DNA of 64,000 nucleotides, taken from the NCBI RefSeq assembly GCF_003610255.1, contig NZ_RAPS01000001.1:7950491-8014490 (forward strand), written 5' to 3'. The notes beneath the pieces were generated by a model. That model searched no databases, was not told the origin of the DNA, and saw only the letters and a list, made by a program, of their open reading frames with translations. The DNA is from Streptomyces sp. TLI_171. GTDB taxonomy: Bacteria > Actinomycetota > Actinomycetes > Streptomycetales > Streptomycetaceae. Shown here piece by piece: positions 41,877-52,770 of the stretch (positions are counted from its first letter, which is position 1; each line of letters begins with the position of its first letter). The position numbers and the translations under genes are program-made.

Positions 41877-42871
41877 GGGCGGGTGTCCTTCCGGTCGTGG
41901 TCGGTCGTGTCCTGCTCCGCTGCGGCCCGGGGCGACAGCGGGGGTTCCGCGAGCAGCAGGGTGCTCGCGCCGGCCCCGGGGGCGGCGGTCAGCGCGGCGC
42001 GCACGCCCAGCGGCACGGTCAGCTGGACGGGGCCGTGCCCGGCCGGCAGCCCCGCCGCCACCGGCACGCCCAGCCCGGCCAGGCGGTCGTGCAGCACCTC
42101 GGCCACCGCCTGGGGCGGGCCGCAGTCGGTGAAGTCGCCCAGGACGATCCCGGCGACGGCACCGAACACCCCGGCCCGGCGCAGTTGCGTGAGGATCCGG
42201 TCGAGCCGGTACGGTTCCTCGCCGATCTCCTCCAGTAGCAGCAGGCAGCCGTCCGGGACCACCGGACCGGGCCCGCCCAGCGAGGACGCCAGCAGGCTCG
42301 CGTTCCCGCCGGCCAGCACGCCCTCCGCCCGCCCGGGCGTCAACGCGGCCGCCTGCAGCGGAAGTTCGCGCACCGTCTCCGGGGTGAACAGCACCCGGCG
42401 GAGGTGGGCGGCGGAGCGCGGCTCGGTGAACGCGCCGGTGGCGACCATCGGCCCGTGCAGGGTGGCCACGCCCAGCCGGGCGGCGAACAGCCGGTGCAGT
42501 TCGGTGACGTCGCTGAAGCCGACCAGCGGCTTCGGCGCGGCCGCCGCCATCGCCCGCCAGTCCAGCAGGTCCGCGGTCCGCTGGCAGCCGTAACCGCCGC
42601 GGGCGCACAGCACCGCGGCGATCCGCGGATCGGTCCAGGCCGCCTGCAGGTCGGCGGCCCGGTCCGCGTCCCGTCCCGCGAGGTGCCCCAGGTGGGAGGC
42701 GGTCGCGTGCGGCGTCACCGACACCTGCAGCCCCCAGGACTCCAGCACCCGGACGCCATGCGCCAGCCGCTGCGGCTCCACCGGCCCGGCGGGCGCGACG
42801 ACCGCCACCGTGTCGCCCGGGCGGAGCGCGGGCGGGCGCAGCGGCGGGGGAGGGGTGCGGGGGGCGCTCAC
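41864..42871 (-). CDS. ldcA: LD-carboxypeptidase, peptidase S66 family
   Basis: A 335-residue cytoplasmic enzyme, start GTG 42869-42871 overlapping the S9 peptidase stop by 4 bases. Serine nucleophile is in KPLVGFSDVTELH near 110; the Glu/His pair is in the C-terminal half (LLLLEEIGEEPYRLD and LPAGHGPVQLTVPLG). ARGGYGCQRTADLLDW is the family block. LdcA removes D-Ala from tetrapeptides after import, a key murein-recycling step; microcin self-immunity is the other role of the family. Confidence 0.9.
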   Translation of the reverse strand: MSAPRTPPPPLRPPALRPGDTVAVVAPAGPVEPQRLAHGVRVLESWGLQVSVTPHATASHLGHLAGRDADRAADLQAAWTDPRIAAVLCARGGYGCQRTADLLDWRAMAAAAPKPLVGFSDVTELHRLFAARLGVATLHGPMVATGAFTEPRSAAHLRRVLFTPETVRELPLQAAALTPGRAEGVLAGGNASLLASSLGGPGPVVPDGCLLLLEEIGEEPYRLDRILTQLRRAGVFGAVAGIVLGDFTDCGPPQAVAEVLHDRLAGLGVPVAAGLPAGHGPVQLTVPLGVRAALTAAPGAGASTLLLAEPPLSPRAAAEQDTTDHDRKDTRPCAS

Positions 42872-44919
42872 CGGTGGGCCTCCGGGGTGCGAGCGCCGGC
42901 GGCCTGCCCGAGCTGCCCGTCCGGCCGCTCGGCGAGGCCGAAGATCTGCTGGTAGAAGGCGAGTTCGGCGCGCAGGGCGGCGACGATCGTGCTGCTGCGC
43001 CGCCAGCCGTGCTGCTCGCCCGGGAACTCCAGCAGGGTGCAGGGCAGTCCGGCGGCCTGCAGCGCCTCTGCGAAGGCCCGGGACTGCTCCGGCCCCACGA
43101 CGACGTCCTCCAGCCCGTGCATCAGCAGGGCGGGCCCGCTCGCCCGGTGAGCGTTGCGCACCGGTGAGCGCTCCTCGTACCGGGCGGCGGCCTCGGGGAG
43201 CGGGCCGATCAGTCCGTCCAGGTAGCGGGACTCGAAGTCGTGGGTGTCCGCGGCCCAGGCCAGCGGGTCGGTGATGCCGTAGTGCGAGACGGCGCCCGCG
43301 TACAGGCCCGCCGAGGTGAGCGAGGCCAGCGCCGTCCAGCCGCCCGCGCTGCCGCCGCGCACCGCGAGCCGCCGCTCGTCGGCCAGGCCGCGGGCGACCA
43401 GGCCGCGCGCCACCGCCGCGCAGTCCGCCACGTCCACCACGCCCCAGGTGCCGCGCAACCGCTCGCGGTAGGCGCGGCCGTAGCCGGTGGAGCCCCCGTA
43501 GTCGACGTCGGCCACGCCGATGCCGCGGCTGGTGAAGAAGGCGACCTCCAGGTCCAGCGCGATCGGCGATCCGCCGGTCGGGCCGCCGTGCACGAACACC
43601 ACCCACGGCGGAAGCTCGCCCGGGGCGAGCGCGTGGTCGGGGCTGCGCGGCGGGTACAGCGCGGCGTGCACCGGCTGCCCGTCGGCGGCGCGGAACACCT
43701 CGGTGCGGGGCCGCGGCAGCCAGTCGGCGGCGCGCGGTACGACGGCCTCGCCGGTCAGCGCCTGGTGGGAGCCGCCCTCGGACAGGTCGGCCAGCACCAC
43801 GCGGTGCTGGGCCCACGGCGAACCGGCCACGCACACCGCGAGCCCGTCGGCCGCGTGCACGGTCGCCGCGAAGTCGCCGTAGGGCAGCGGCAGGTCGCGG
43901 ACGCTGTCGTCGGACGGGTCCACCACGCCCAGGCGGCGGTCGCTGCCGGTGCCGTGCACGGCCACCGCACGGCCGTCCGGCAGCGGTGCGAACCAGGCGG
44001 CGCCCGGTCGCCACAGCGCGCCGCCGAACTCCTCCGCACGGGGCGCCACCGTCCGGGCCGGCCCGCCGTCCAGCGGCACCAGCCGCAGGTTCCACCAGCC
44101 GTCCGGATCGGCCACCGCCCACAGGGTGTCCGCGTCCCGCCACTCCGCCTGGACCACCGAGCAGTCCGGGCCGCCTGCCACCACCCGGGGAGCACCCGGA
44201 CCGGTCAGGGCGGCGACGCACAGCTCCGTGCCGTCCCACGGCATCGCGGGGTGGTTCCAGCCGATCCACGACAGGTGCCGCCCGTCCGGGGACATTCGCG
44301 GGCAGGCCAGGAAGTCGTAGCCGTCGGCCAGCACGCGCACCCGGGCCGGGTCGTCGACGGCCGAGCCGTCCAGCGGCACCGCCACCAGGGCGCGCCGCAC
44401 CTCGCGCGGGCCCGCTCCGATGCTCTCGCGCACGCACCAGACCTCGGCGCGGCCGGGCGGCGCGTACAGGTCGCCGTAGCGCACCGCGGGACCGCCCGCC
44501 GCGTCCGGGACGGCGGCTGTCAGCGGGCGCGGCGGCGTGCCGGGGACGGCCAGCAGCAGGCGCTGGTCGTGCCAGTCGACGAAGACCAGCGCGGACGCGG
44601 GGCCGGCCGGATCGCCCGCCGGCTCGTCCGCCGGCAGGGCCACCGGCCGCCAGGCACGGCCGCCGTACTCGTGCAGCCGACTGCGGGCGTTGAACCCGTC
44701 CGGCAGCAGGTCCTGCACCGTGCCGTCGGGGGAGCGACGCACCACGCAGCGGCGGCCGCCCTCCAGCGGGCGGGGCTCGTCCCACCAGACGGCGAGGCCG
44801 GAGGGCTCGGGGACGAGTTCCGCCCAGCCGGGGACGCCGTCCTCGCGGGCCACGTCCTCGGCGTCGATCGGGGAGGGCCAGGCGCCCGGGGCGGGGCGGC
44901 CGGGAACTGCTGAAGTCAT
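42868..44919 (-). CDS. S9-family prolyl oligopeptidase-type peptidase
   Basis: A 683-residue serine peptidase. An N-terminal beta-propeller (about 30-410) precedes an alpha/beta hydrolase domain: VVFVHGGPTGGS near 436, the Ser in RGGSAGGWTALA near 515, Asp in LMHGLEDVVVGPEQS and His in FPGEQHGWR. No signal peptide. Such acylaminoacyl or dipeptidyl peptidases act on short peptides in the cytoplasm. Coupled to LdcA; it would trim stem or cross-bridge peptides. Confidence 0.9.
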   Translation of the reverse strand: MTSAVPGRPAPGAWPSPIDAEDVAREDGVPGWAELVPEPSGLAVWWDEPRPLEGGRRCVVRRSPDGTVQDLLPDGFNARSRLHEYGGRAWRPVALPADEPAGDPAGPASALVFVDWHDQRLLLAVPGTPPRPLTAAVPDAAGGPAVRYGDLYAPPGRAEVWCVRESIGAGPREVRRALVAVPLDGSAVDDPARVRVLADGYDFLACPRMSPDGRHLSWIGWNHPAMPWDGTELCVAALTGPGAPRVVAGGPDCSVVQAEWRDADTLWAVADPDGWWNLRLVPLDGGPARTVAPRAEEFGGALWRPGAAWFAPLPDGRAVAVHGTGSDRRLGVVDPSDDSVRDLPLPYGDFAATVHAADGLAVCVAGSPWAQHRVVLADLSEGGSHQALTGEAVVPRAADWLPRPRTEVFRAADGQPVHAALYPPRSPDHALAPGELPPWVVFVHGGPTGGSPIALDLEVAFFTSRGIGVADVDYGGSTGYGRAYRERLRGTWGVVDVADCAAVARGLVARGLADERRLAVRGGSAGGWTALASLTSAGLYAGAVSHYGITDPLAWAADTHDFESRYLDGLIGPLPEAAARYEERSPVRNAHRASGPALLMHGLEDVVVGPEQSRAFAEALQAAGLPCTLLEFPGEQHGWRRSSTIVAALRAELAFYQQIFGLAERPDGQLGQAAGARTPEAHR

Positions 44920-45006
44920 GGGTCACCAATGCTCGTCGGGGAGCTGCTCGTTCGTGGCGTGCTCGTGCGCGGGGTGCCCGGCGCCGCGGGCGGGGAACGG
45001 GACGGG

Positions 45007-45888
45007 TCAGCCGTCGGGGAAGCGGTCCAGCAGGCGGTCGGCCTCCTCCCGGCGCTCCAGCCGGCGCAGCGCGCCCTTGGAACGGGCGGCCGCCGCCGTC
45101 ACCAGGGCGTGCCCGAGGGCCACCAACGCGGTCGGCGAGTCGGCGAAGGAGGGGCCGCCCGTGGCCGCGGTCAACGTCCGGTCGGCGAGCGGGGCGACCG
45201 GCGAGCCGTGTCCGTCCACCACGGCCGTCAGCGGCACGCCGCGGTGGCGCAGCGCCCGAGCGGCCCGCAGGGTCCAGCGGTCGTAGCGGCGCACCGAGTA
45301 GACGACCGCCACGTCCTGGGGGCCCGCGTCGGTCAGTGCCTCCACCGCGCGGTCGGTGCCGCCGTCCAGCAGGACGACCCGGCCGAGGACGCTCCCCAGG
45401 TCGGCCGCCAGCAGGTGGGCCAGTCCGCGGCTGCGGCCCGTGCCCAGGACGAAGCGCTGGCGGGCCGTCAGCAGGGAGCGTGCGGCGGCGTCCAGCGTGC
45501 CGTCGTCGGCGGCCCCGTCCAGGGTGGCGGCGACGTTCGCGGCCTCCCGTTCGGCCATCCGCCGGGTCAGGCCGGGGAGTTGGGCCGGACGCAGCCGGGC
45601 TCGGAACCGCTCCTGCGGGGCGGTCAGTTCCCCGTCCAGCCGTTCGGCGACCCTGGCCTGCAGCTCGCCCAGGTCGCGGAACCCGGCCGCGCACACCAGC
45701 CGGTGCAGGTCGCCGCCCCCGGCGCCGGCCTCGGCCAGCAGCTCGGTCGGCGGGCGCAGCGCCGAGTCGGGCCAGTCGGCGAGCATGACCCGGGCCAACC
45801 GTTCCTCGGTTCCGCCGAGTTCGTTCGCGGCGTCGGCCAGCGTCGCGGCCGGCTCGGACCAGGCGGAGGCGTAGCCGGTGGCCGTCAT
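45007..45888 (-). CDS. RpiR/MurR-family regulator (HTH_6 plus SIS domain)
   Basis: A 293-residue regulator, start ATG 45886-45888 after AGGAG. Residues 1-85 are the HTH_6 domain (ERLARVMLADWPDS, then LVCAAGFRDLGELQARV) and residues 125-260 the SIS sugar-phosphate domain (FVLGTGRSRGLAHLLAADL). RpiR members sense sugar phosphates; MurR senses MurNAc-6-P. It is first in the operon with the S9, LdcA, M55 and M20 genes, so it is probably their repressor. Divergent from the XRE-cupin gene. Confidence 0.85.
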   Translation of the reverse strand: MTATGYASAWSEPAATLADAANELGGTEERLARVMLADWPDSALRPPTELLAEAGAGGGDLHRLVCAAGFRDLGELQARVAERLDGELTAPQERFRARLRPAQLPGLTRRMAEREAANVAATLDGAADDGTLDAAARSLLTARQRFVLGTGRSRGLAHLLAADLGSVLGRVVLLDGGTDRAVEALTDAGPQDVAVVYSVRRYDRWTLRAARALRHRGVPLTAVVDGHGSPVAPLADRTLTAATGGPSFADSPTALVALGHALVTAAAARSKGALRRLERREEADRLLDRFPDG

Positions 45889-46042
45889 CGGCTGCTCCTG
45901 GTGGGCGGGGTCGGGCGGAGGGTGGGGTTCACGGCGTACTCCCTGGTGGCGAGGCGGAGCGGGACCGGTAGCGTGCTGGGCACCCGGCCGCGGCGGACGG
46001 CGGGAGTCCGATCGGACGGGACGGGACGGGACAGGGGAGACG

Positions 46043-46699
46043 GTGGGACCGGGACGGTACGCGGCGGACGACGGGACGGGGGTCGCCGACCCGCGCGAGG
46101 ACGGCGCGGCGGCGCGCCTCGGCGAGCGGCTGCACGCGGCCCGGGCCCGCCTGCAGCTCACCCTGGACGGGGTGGCGCAGCGCAGCGGTCTGTCGCGCAG
46201 CTTCCTCAGCCGCCTGGAGGCCGGGGATGCGAACCCCACGCTGCGGACCCTGGAAAGGATCGCCGAGGCGGTGCAGACGCCGCTGTCGGTGCTGCTGGGC
46301 GGTGGCCCCGCGGCCGCCCGGCCGCCCGGGCCGCCGTTCCCGTCCTCCGCGGTGGTGCACCGTCCGCGCCGTGAGCCCCGGGAGTGGTCGCCCGGGGAGG
46401 GGCGGACCTTCCCGCTGACCCCGGTCGGGGCGCGCCGGTTCGAGGCGGTGCTCGCCGAGGGCACCCCGGCCCACCACGCCTTCACCACGTCCCATCCGGG
46501 TCAGGAGCTGTGCGTGGTGCTCGCCGGCCGGATCGCCGCCGAGGTCGGCGGCGAACGCTTCGAGCTGGAGGCCGGCGAGGCGCTGCACTACGACGCAGGC
46601 GTCGCGCACCGCCTGACCGCGCTGGACCCGAAGGGCCGCTACCTGCTCGTGGTGGCGGGGCCGGGGACCGCCGCCGCGGCCGACCCGCGGCGGCGTTGA
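46043..46699 (+). CDS. XRE-family regulator with C-terminal cupin domain
   Basis: A 218-residue regulator taken from GTG 46043, 4 bases after GGGGA; the frame stays open to ATG 45878, but that would overlap the divergent RpiR gene. HTH is at about 30-85 (LQLTLDGVAQRSGLSRSFLSRLEAGDANPTLRTL) and a cupin domain at about 145-210 (LCVVLAGRIAAEVGGERFELEAGEALHYDAGVAHRL). Such proteins regulate amino-acid or polyamine use. It lies between two peptidoglycan-peptide operons. The start region contains tandem GGACG repeats (46014-46033). Confidence 0.82.
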   Translation: MGPGRYAADDGTGVADPREDGAAARLGERLHAARARLQLTLDGVAQRSGLSRSFLSRLEAGDANPTLRTLERIAEAVQTPLSVLLGGGPAAARPPGPPFPSSAVVHRPRREPREWSPGEGRTFPLTPVGARRFEAVLAEGTPAHHAFTTSHPGQELCVVLAGRIAAEVGGERFELEAGEALHYDAGVAHRLTALDPKGRYLLVVAGPGTAAAADPRRR

Positions 46700-46842
46700 G
46701 ACGCGGCTGACCCGCGGCGGCCGCGGGACGCGGCCCGGCCCGACGGCCGGTCGACGTCCCCGGCCCGCCCGCGCCGGTCTGCCGCACTGCACGGGAAGCT
46801 CCACGTCCGCCACGGTACGAGCCGCGCCGCTGCCCGGGCGAT

Positions 46843-46855
46843 CGACGAATCGTCG
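46843..46855. promoter_or_regulatory. 13-bp palindrome between converging genes
   Basis: CGACGA-A-TCGTCG lies in the 202-base gap between the XRE-cupin stop and the end of the ATPase gene. Position between converging genes suits a short terminator stem more than an operator, but no T-run follows. Confidence 0.25.
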
Positions 46856-46901
46856 AGCCCCGGGCGCGGGCCCGCGACATCCGGTCCAGTGCGGCGGCGC
46901 G

Positions 46902-47915
46902 TCAGTGCGCCGCCGCGGCCTCGGTGGCCACCACCCGGCGCGCCCGCGGGTGCAGGCAGGCGTGCCGGTGCGCGTCCTCGGCCGGGAGCGCGGTGAGCAC
47001 CGGCCGTTGGTCGGTGCACCCGGCGGTCGCGAACGGGCAGCGCGGCGCGAACAGGCACCCCGGGATGGCGGCCCGTTCGTCCAGGGCGGCGAGCGGCACC
47101 AGCCGGTCGGGACCGGGCTCCTCCAGGCCGCGCAGCACCGGGATCGCCGACAGCAGGCACTGCGTGTAGGGGTGCACGGGCCGCTGGACGACGGAGTCGG
47201 TGGGACCGCGTTCGATGACCTGGCCGCGGTAGATGACGTGCAGTTCGCCGCCCTCGCCGAGGTAGCGGGCGGTGGCCACGTCGTGGGTGATGAACAGCAG
47301 GGAGAGGCCGAGGCGCTCGCGCAGGTCCCGCAGCAGGGACAGGACGCCCAGCCGCATCGACACGTCGATCATCGACACCGACTCGTCCGCCACCAGCGCC
47401 TCCGGGTCGACGGTCAGCGCCCGGGCGATGACGACCCGTTGGCGCTGTCCGCCGGAGAGCTGGTGCGGGTACTTGGCCAGCACGCCGGCCCGCAGGCCGA
47501 CCAGTTCCAGCAGTTCGGCGGCGCGCTCGCGCTGCTGGGCGCGGGTGGCGCCGGTCTCCCGGGCGCGCATCCGCAGCGGGTCGCCGAGGATCTGGCCGAC
47601 GTCCCGGGTCGGGTTGAGTGCCGAGTACGGGTCCTGGTGGATCATCTGGATCCGCCGGAAGTAGGGGGCGCGCCGACGCGCCGTCAGCTTCGACAGGTCC
47701 GTTCCGTCGACGAGCAGTTCGCCGTCGTCGAAGGTCTCCAGCCCGGTGAGGATCTTGCCCAGGGTGGTCTTGCCGCAGCCGGACTCGCCGATGAAGGAGA
47801 CGGCGCCGCCCCTGGGCAGGGTGAAGTCGACGCCGCGCAGGGCGTGCACCGTGCGGGTGCCGGTGAAGGCGCCGCGGGTGGTGTAGGTGCGGGTGATGTT
47901 CCTGGCCTCGATCAC
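46902..47915 (-). CDS. ABC transporter ATP-binding protein, DppF type (second Dpp-like system)
   Basis: A 337-residue ATPase from GTG 47913-47915. Walker A GESGCGKTT near 44-52, signature LSGGQRQRV, Walker B ALVADESVSMID, switch His in FITHDVATA, and a Cys-bearing C-terminal tail (CLFAPRCPFATAGC). Walker B ends ESVSMID instead of EPxSxLD. It overlaps the DppD-type gene by 4 bases and is last in the operon. Confidence 0.92.
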   Translation of the reverse strand: MIEARNITRTYTTRGAFTGTRTVHALRGVDFTLPRGGAVSFIGESGCGKTTLGKILTGLETFDDGELLVDGTDLSKLTARRRAPYFRRIQMIHQDPYSALNPTRDVGQILGDPLRMRARETGATRAQQRERAAELLELVGLRAGVLAKYPHQLSGGQRQRVVIARALTVDPEALVADESVSMIDVSMRLGVLSLLRDLRERLGLSLLFITHDVATARYLGEGGELHVIYRGQVIERGPTDSVVQRPVHPYTQCLLSAIPVLRGLEEPGPDRLVPLAALDERAAIPGCLFAPRCPFATAGCTDQRPVLTALPAEDAHRHACLHPRARRVVATEAAAAH

Positions 47916-48993
47916 GGCCGTCCTCCTGTCGGGTCGTCGTGGGCCCGGGGCGCGGGCACGGCGGCGGCCGCGGGGGCCCGGTCCACCGGCTCCGCGTGGC
48001 AGGCCCGGAACCGGCCGGGGGCCCACTCGGCCAGTACGGGGTCGCTCTCCTCGCACACCGGCATCGCCAGCGGGCAGCGGTCCCGGAAGACGCAGCCCCG
48101 CCGGGCGAGGGTGGTGAGGTCCGGCGGCTGCCCGGGCAGCGCCCGGGCCAGGCCGGTGTCGCCGACGATGCGGGCGGTGGCGCCGATCAGGGCCCGCGTG
48201 TACGGGTGCGAGGGCCGCCGGAGCAGTTCCCCGGCGGGGCCGTGCTCCACGATCCGCCCGCCGTACATCACCGCGAGCCGGTCGGCGACCTCGGAGACCA
48301 CCCCCATGTCGTGGGTGACCACGAGGGTGGCGAGCGCGTTCTCGCGGTGCACGCTGCGCACGATGTCGAGCACCGCGGCCTGGGAGATCATGTCGAGCGC
48401 GGTGGTCGGCTCGTCCAGGACCAGCACCTTGGCGTTGAGGACCAGCGCGAGGACGATGCCCACGCGCTGCCGCATGCCGCCGGACAGCTCGTGCTGGTAG
48501 GAGTCCAGCACCCGGTCGGCGTCCAGGCCCATCCGCTCGCACAGGTCCTTGGCCCGGCGAACCAGGCCGCGAAGGTCCTCGACCTCATGGGAGCGGCCGA
48601 GGTCCAGCAGTTGCTTCCCGACCGTCTTCAGCGGGTTGAGCGAGTTCTGCGACGCCTGGAACACGTAGCCGAGCGCGCCGCCCCGGGTGCTGCGCAGCCG
48701 TCGCCCGGTCAGCCGGGTGACGTCGCCGACGCCCGCCACCTCGACGCTCCCGGCGGTGATCCGGCCCGGGGCGGGGACGGCGTTGAGCAGGGACAGCGCC
48801 AGAGTGGACTTGCCGGAGCCGGACTCGCCGACCAGGCCGGTGATCTCGCCGGCCCGCAGGTCGAGCGAGGCGCGCGAGACGGCGGGCAGGTCGCCGTGGT
48901 CGGTGCGGTAGACGACGGTCAGGTCACGGATCGTGACCTCGGCCGGTCGGGCCCCGGCCGTCGTGGACGCGTCGTGGGAGGGCGTCGGATTGG

Positions 48994-48997
<4 letters not shown>
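47912..48997 (-). CDS. ABC transporter ATP-binding protein, DppD type
   Basis: A 361-residue ATPase, ATG 48995-48997. Walker A GESGSGKST near 57-65, signature LSGGMRQR, Walker B LVLDEPTTALD, His in VTHDMGVV and the oligopeptide tail (GCVFRDRCPLAMPVC). Partner of the DppF-type protein. Coupled to the permease gene by a 4-base overlap. Confidence 0.92.
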
Positions 48998-49889
<892 letters not shown>

Positions 49890-49893
<4 letters not shown>

Positions 49894-50882
49894 CGCCTCA
49901 CCCGGGGGTCGATCACCGAGTACAGCATCTCGGCGAGGATGTTCGCGACCACGATGGTCACCGTGATCAGCAGGAAGGCGCCGCCCATCAGCGGGTAGTC
50001 CCGGTTGCCGATGCTCTTCAGCAGCAGGTTGCCGAGGCCCGGGTAGTCGAAGACGTCCTCGATGAGCACCGACCCGGCGAACATGTGGCCGACCGAGAGG
50101 GCGAGCGTGGTGAACAGCGGCAGCACGGCGTTACGGCCGACGTAGCGCATCCGGGTGGCCGGGGCGATGCCGCGCAGCTCGGCGGCGAGGATGAAGTCGT
50201 CGCCGAGGACGGAGGCCACGCTGGACTTCATGGTCAGCAGCCAGCCGCCGTAGGCGAGCAGCGCGTAGGTGGCCACCGGCAGCACGGCGTGGGTGGCGAC
50301 CGAGCCCAGGTACTCGGGGGTGAAGCCGGGGGCGATGGTCACGTCGCTGGTGTCGCCGTAGGGCAGCACGTTCCACAGGGTGTGGAACAGGAACGCCAGC
50401 AGCAGGGCCAGCACGAAGGACGGCACGCCCGCCATCAGCGAGCCGGACAGCGACAGCAGGCCCCCGCTGCGGGAGTTGCGCCGCACGGCGGCGACCACAC
50501 CGGCGGTGCAGCCGACCAGGAAGCTGAGCACCAGTCCGGACAGCACCGGCAGCACCGTCCAGGGCACGGCCGCGCGGATCACGTCCGCGACCGGGACGCC
50601 GCTGTAGGAGATGGACACCCCCAGGTTGCCGTGGAGCAACTGGCCCAGGTAGCCCAGGTACTGGTCCGGCAAGGGCTCGTGCGAGGTGAACCCGTACACC
50701 ACGGCGACCTTGGCCCTGGCCAGTTCGGGCGGCATGCCGCCCAGCACGTACGACTCGTAGGCGGCGTCGCCGGGGTTGCCCGGGAGTGCGTGGACGAGGA
50801 AGAAGGTGAAGGTGGCGACGGTGAACACCATCGCCAGGCCGGCGGCCAGCTTGGCCGCGAGCCGGAGGAGGAAGCCCTTCAT
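49890..50882 (-). CDS. ABC transporter permease, DppB type
   Basis: A 330-residue permease with an N-terminal helix (FTVATFTFFLVHALPGNPGD), a large outer loop and five more helices; coupling loop ILAAELRGIAPATRMRYVGRNAVLP near 232-257. It begins 6 bases after the binding-protein stop, with GGAAGAAG inside that gene's end as ribosome site. Confidence 0.92.
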
Positions 50883-50888
50883 CCGGCG

Positions 50889-52718
50889 CTACTTCTTCCT
50901 GGGCTGGACGTAGCCCTGCATCATCCACACGCCGGGCGAGTTGCTCAGCAGGCCGTCCTGACCGGACTTCGGGAAGTTGGTGAACCGCTTGTCGTTCACG
51001 AACTGGACGTTGGTGTAGTCCCAGATCTGGATGACCGGCACCTGCTGGTTGGAGAGCCGGGCCAGCTGCTGGACGACCTCCTTCTGCTCCGCGGGCTTGA
51101 GGACGGTCAGCCGGGCGGTCAGCTCACCGGGGTTGACGGTGGCGCCGTCGAGGGCGAAGGAGGTCGGGGTGTTGAGCCAGTTGCCCGAGCCCTGGCCGGA
51201 CTTGTGGGTGACGGTCGCGCCGATCGCGGTGAAGCCGTCGTCCGCGCCGTAGAGGCGCTGGAAGGCCGCGTCGGTGCCGGGGCCCAGGGCCGTCAGCCAG
51301 AAGCCGACCGGATACTTGCCGTCCGCCATCTCCTTCTTGTAGGTGCTGAAGTCGGCGGTCAGCGCGGTCTTGGTCGGAATGCCGAAGGCGGTCAGCTGGT
51401 TGGCGACGACGGTGCCGCCGGCGATCCAGTCGCTGAAGCCGTTGACGGTCTGCAGCGTGATGGTCCACGGCGTGCCGTCGGGCAGATGCCAGGCGCCGTC
51501 CTTCTTGGTGAGCCCGGCCCGCTGGAGGAGTTCGGCGGCCTTGGCCTCGTCGTGCCGGTACGGGTCGAGCGCGGCCTGCTGCTCGGAGGTGAGCCACTTC
51601 TCGGCGACCTTGTCGATCAGGCCGGTGGTGGCCTTCGACGCCGTGCCGCCGGCCGGCTGGCCGACCTTGGTGACGGCTTCGCGGTCGATGACGTGCGCGA
51701 GGGCCTGGCGGACCTCCACCTTGTCGAACGGGGCGACGCTCTGGTTGAAGGCCAGCGCCGCGTCCACGTAGTTGATGGCGTCGACGCGCTGGTTGCCCGC
51801 CTTCAGGATGCGCTGGAGCACGTTGTCGGGGATGGCGGTGAACGGCGCGGCGTCCAGCTCGCCGTTGGTCATGTAGCTCCAGATCTGGTCGTTGCCGGTG
51901 TAGTTGCGCACGACCACCTGCTTGGGGCCGATCCTGTCCGCGGCGAAGAAGTGCGGGTTGCGGTCGAGCACCGCGGAGCCCGGATTGACCCGGGTGATGA
52001 CGAACGGCCCGGCCGAGACGTCCTTGGCGGGGGCGAACGCGGAGACCTTCTTGCCGATCTCGTTGAGCTTGTCGACGGCTGCCTTCGCCGCATCGGCCTG
52101 CGCCGGGTCGGCGCTCTGGCTGGCGTGGATCACCTCCCAGACGTCGGCGGGCAGCAGGGAGCCGTACACCGAGGCGGGGACGATCTTCTGGGTGAGCACC
52201 AGGCGCGGGAACTGGATGTTCCTCGCCCCGGGCACCTGGCTGATCTCGTAGGTGTGCGGCGCGGTCTCCTTGACCTCCGCGACGTCCAGGCCCTGGGTGA
52301 GCAGGCCGGCCCCGATGGTGGCCGAGCCCTGGGTGAGCGCGATGGCCAGCGACGCCCTGACGTCCTCGACGGTGACGGGCGCGCCGTCGGACCACTTGGC
52401 GTCGGGCTCCAGCTCGACCGTGATCGAGGTGTCGGTGGTCTTCCAGCTCCTGGCCAGGCCCGGGAAGAAGTCGTTCGGGTCCTGCGGGTTCTTCTTGGTG
52501 AAGCCCAACTGCATGGTGTCGTAGCCGAGGAAGGTGTTGCCGGCGGCGTTGAACGGGTTCATCGGGGCGCCGGCCGAGATCGGGTGGTTGCCGTCGATGG
52601 TGGTGAACGTTCCGCCCCCGGCGGAGTCCGAGGACCCCGCGCCGGGGGAGCAGGCCGCGGTCCCGCCGAGCAGGAGGGCGGCCGCGAGGGGGAGGACTGC
52701 GCGTCTGGCGTTCTTCAT
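50889..52718 (-). CDS. ABC transporter substrate-binding lipoprotein, peptide (DppA/OppA) family
   Basis: A 609-residue lipoprotein, lipobox GGTAAC with lipidated Cys near 23. SBP_bac_5 fold: WKTTDTSITVELEPDAKWSDGAPVTVEDV near 92-120 and VEVRQALAHVIDREAVTKVG near 325-345. It would bind peptides outside the membrane. Lying between LdcA/M55 genes and MurQ, the inferred ligand is a wall-derived peptide or muropeptide. First gene of a five-gene operon with a promoter at 52771-52800. Confidence 0.9.
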   Translation of the reverse strand: MKNARRAVLPLAAALLLGGTAACSPGAGSSDSAGGGTFTTIDGNHPISAGAPMNPFNAAGNTFLGYDTMQLGFTKKNPQDPNDFFPGLARSWKTTDTSITVELEPDAKWSDGAPVTVEDVRASLAIALTQGSATIGAGLLTQGLDVAEVKETAPHTYEISQVPGARNIQFPRLVLTQKIVPASVYGSLLPADVWEVIHASQSADPAQADAAKAAVDKLNEIGKKVSAFAPAKDVSAGPFVITRVNPGSAVLDRNPHFFAADRIGPKQVVVRNYTGNDQIWSYMTNGELDAAPFTAIPDNVLQRILKAGNQRVDAINYVDAALAFNQSVAPFDKVEVRQALAHVIDREAVTKVGQPAGGTASKATTGLIDKVAEKWLTSEQQAALDPYRHDEAKAAELLQRAGLTKKDGAWHLPDGTPWTITLQTVNGFSDWIAGGTVVANQLTAFGIPTKTALTADFSTYKKEMADGKYPVGFWLTALGPGTDAAFQRLYGADDGFTAIGATVTHKSGQGSGNWLNTPTSFALDGATVNPGELTARLTVLKPAEQKEVVQQLARLSNQQVPVIQIWDYTNVQFVNDKRFTNFPKSGQDGLLSNSPGVWMMQGYVQPRKK

Positions 52719-52770
52719 GGGAGCGGGACTCCGATCAACCGGTGCGTGAGGGCGCAGCTGCAGTGCGCCG

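Noticed and set aside
41864..45694. A 1276-codon minus-strand frame
   Set aside because: Only its last 335 codons (LdcA from GTG 42871) are real; the rest is out-of-frame reading through the S9 peptidase and RpiR genes.
45929..46813. Minus-strand frame starting at GTG 46813 after a TACCGT -10-like box, opposite the XRE-cupin gene
   Set aside because: Only the first few residues look protein-like; the rest is shadow of the XRE-cupin gene. A lost gene start is possible but unsupported.
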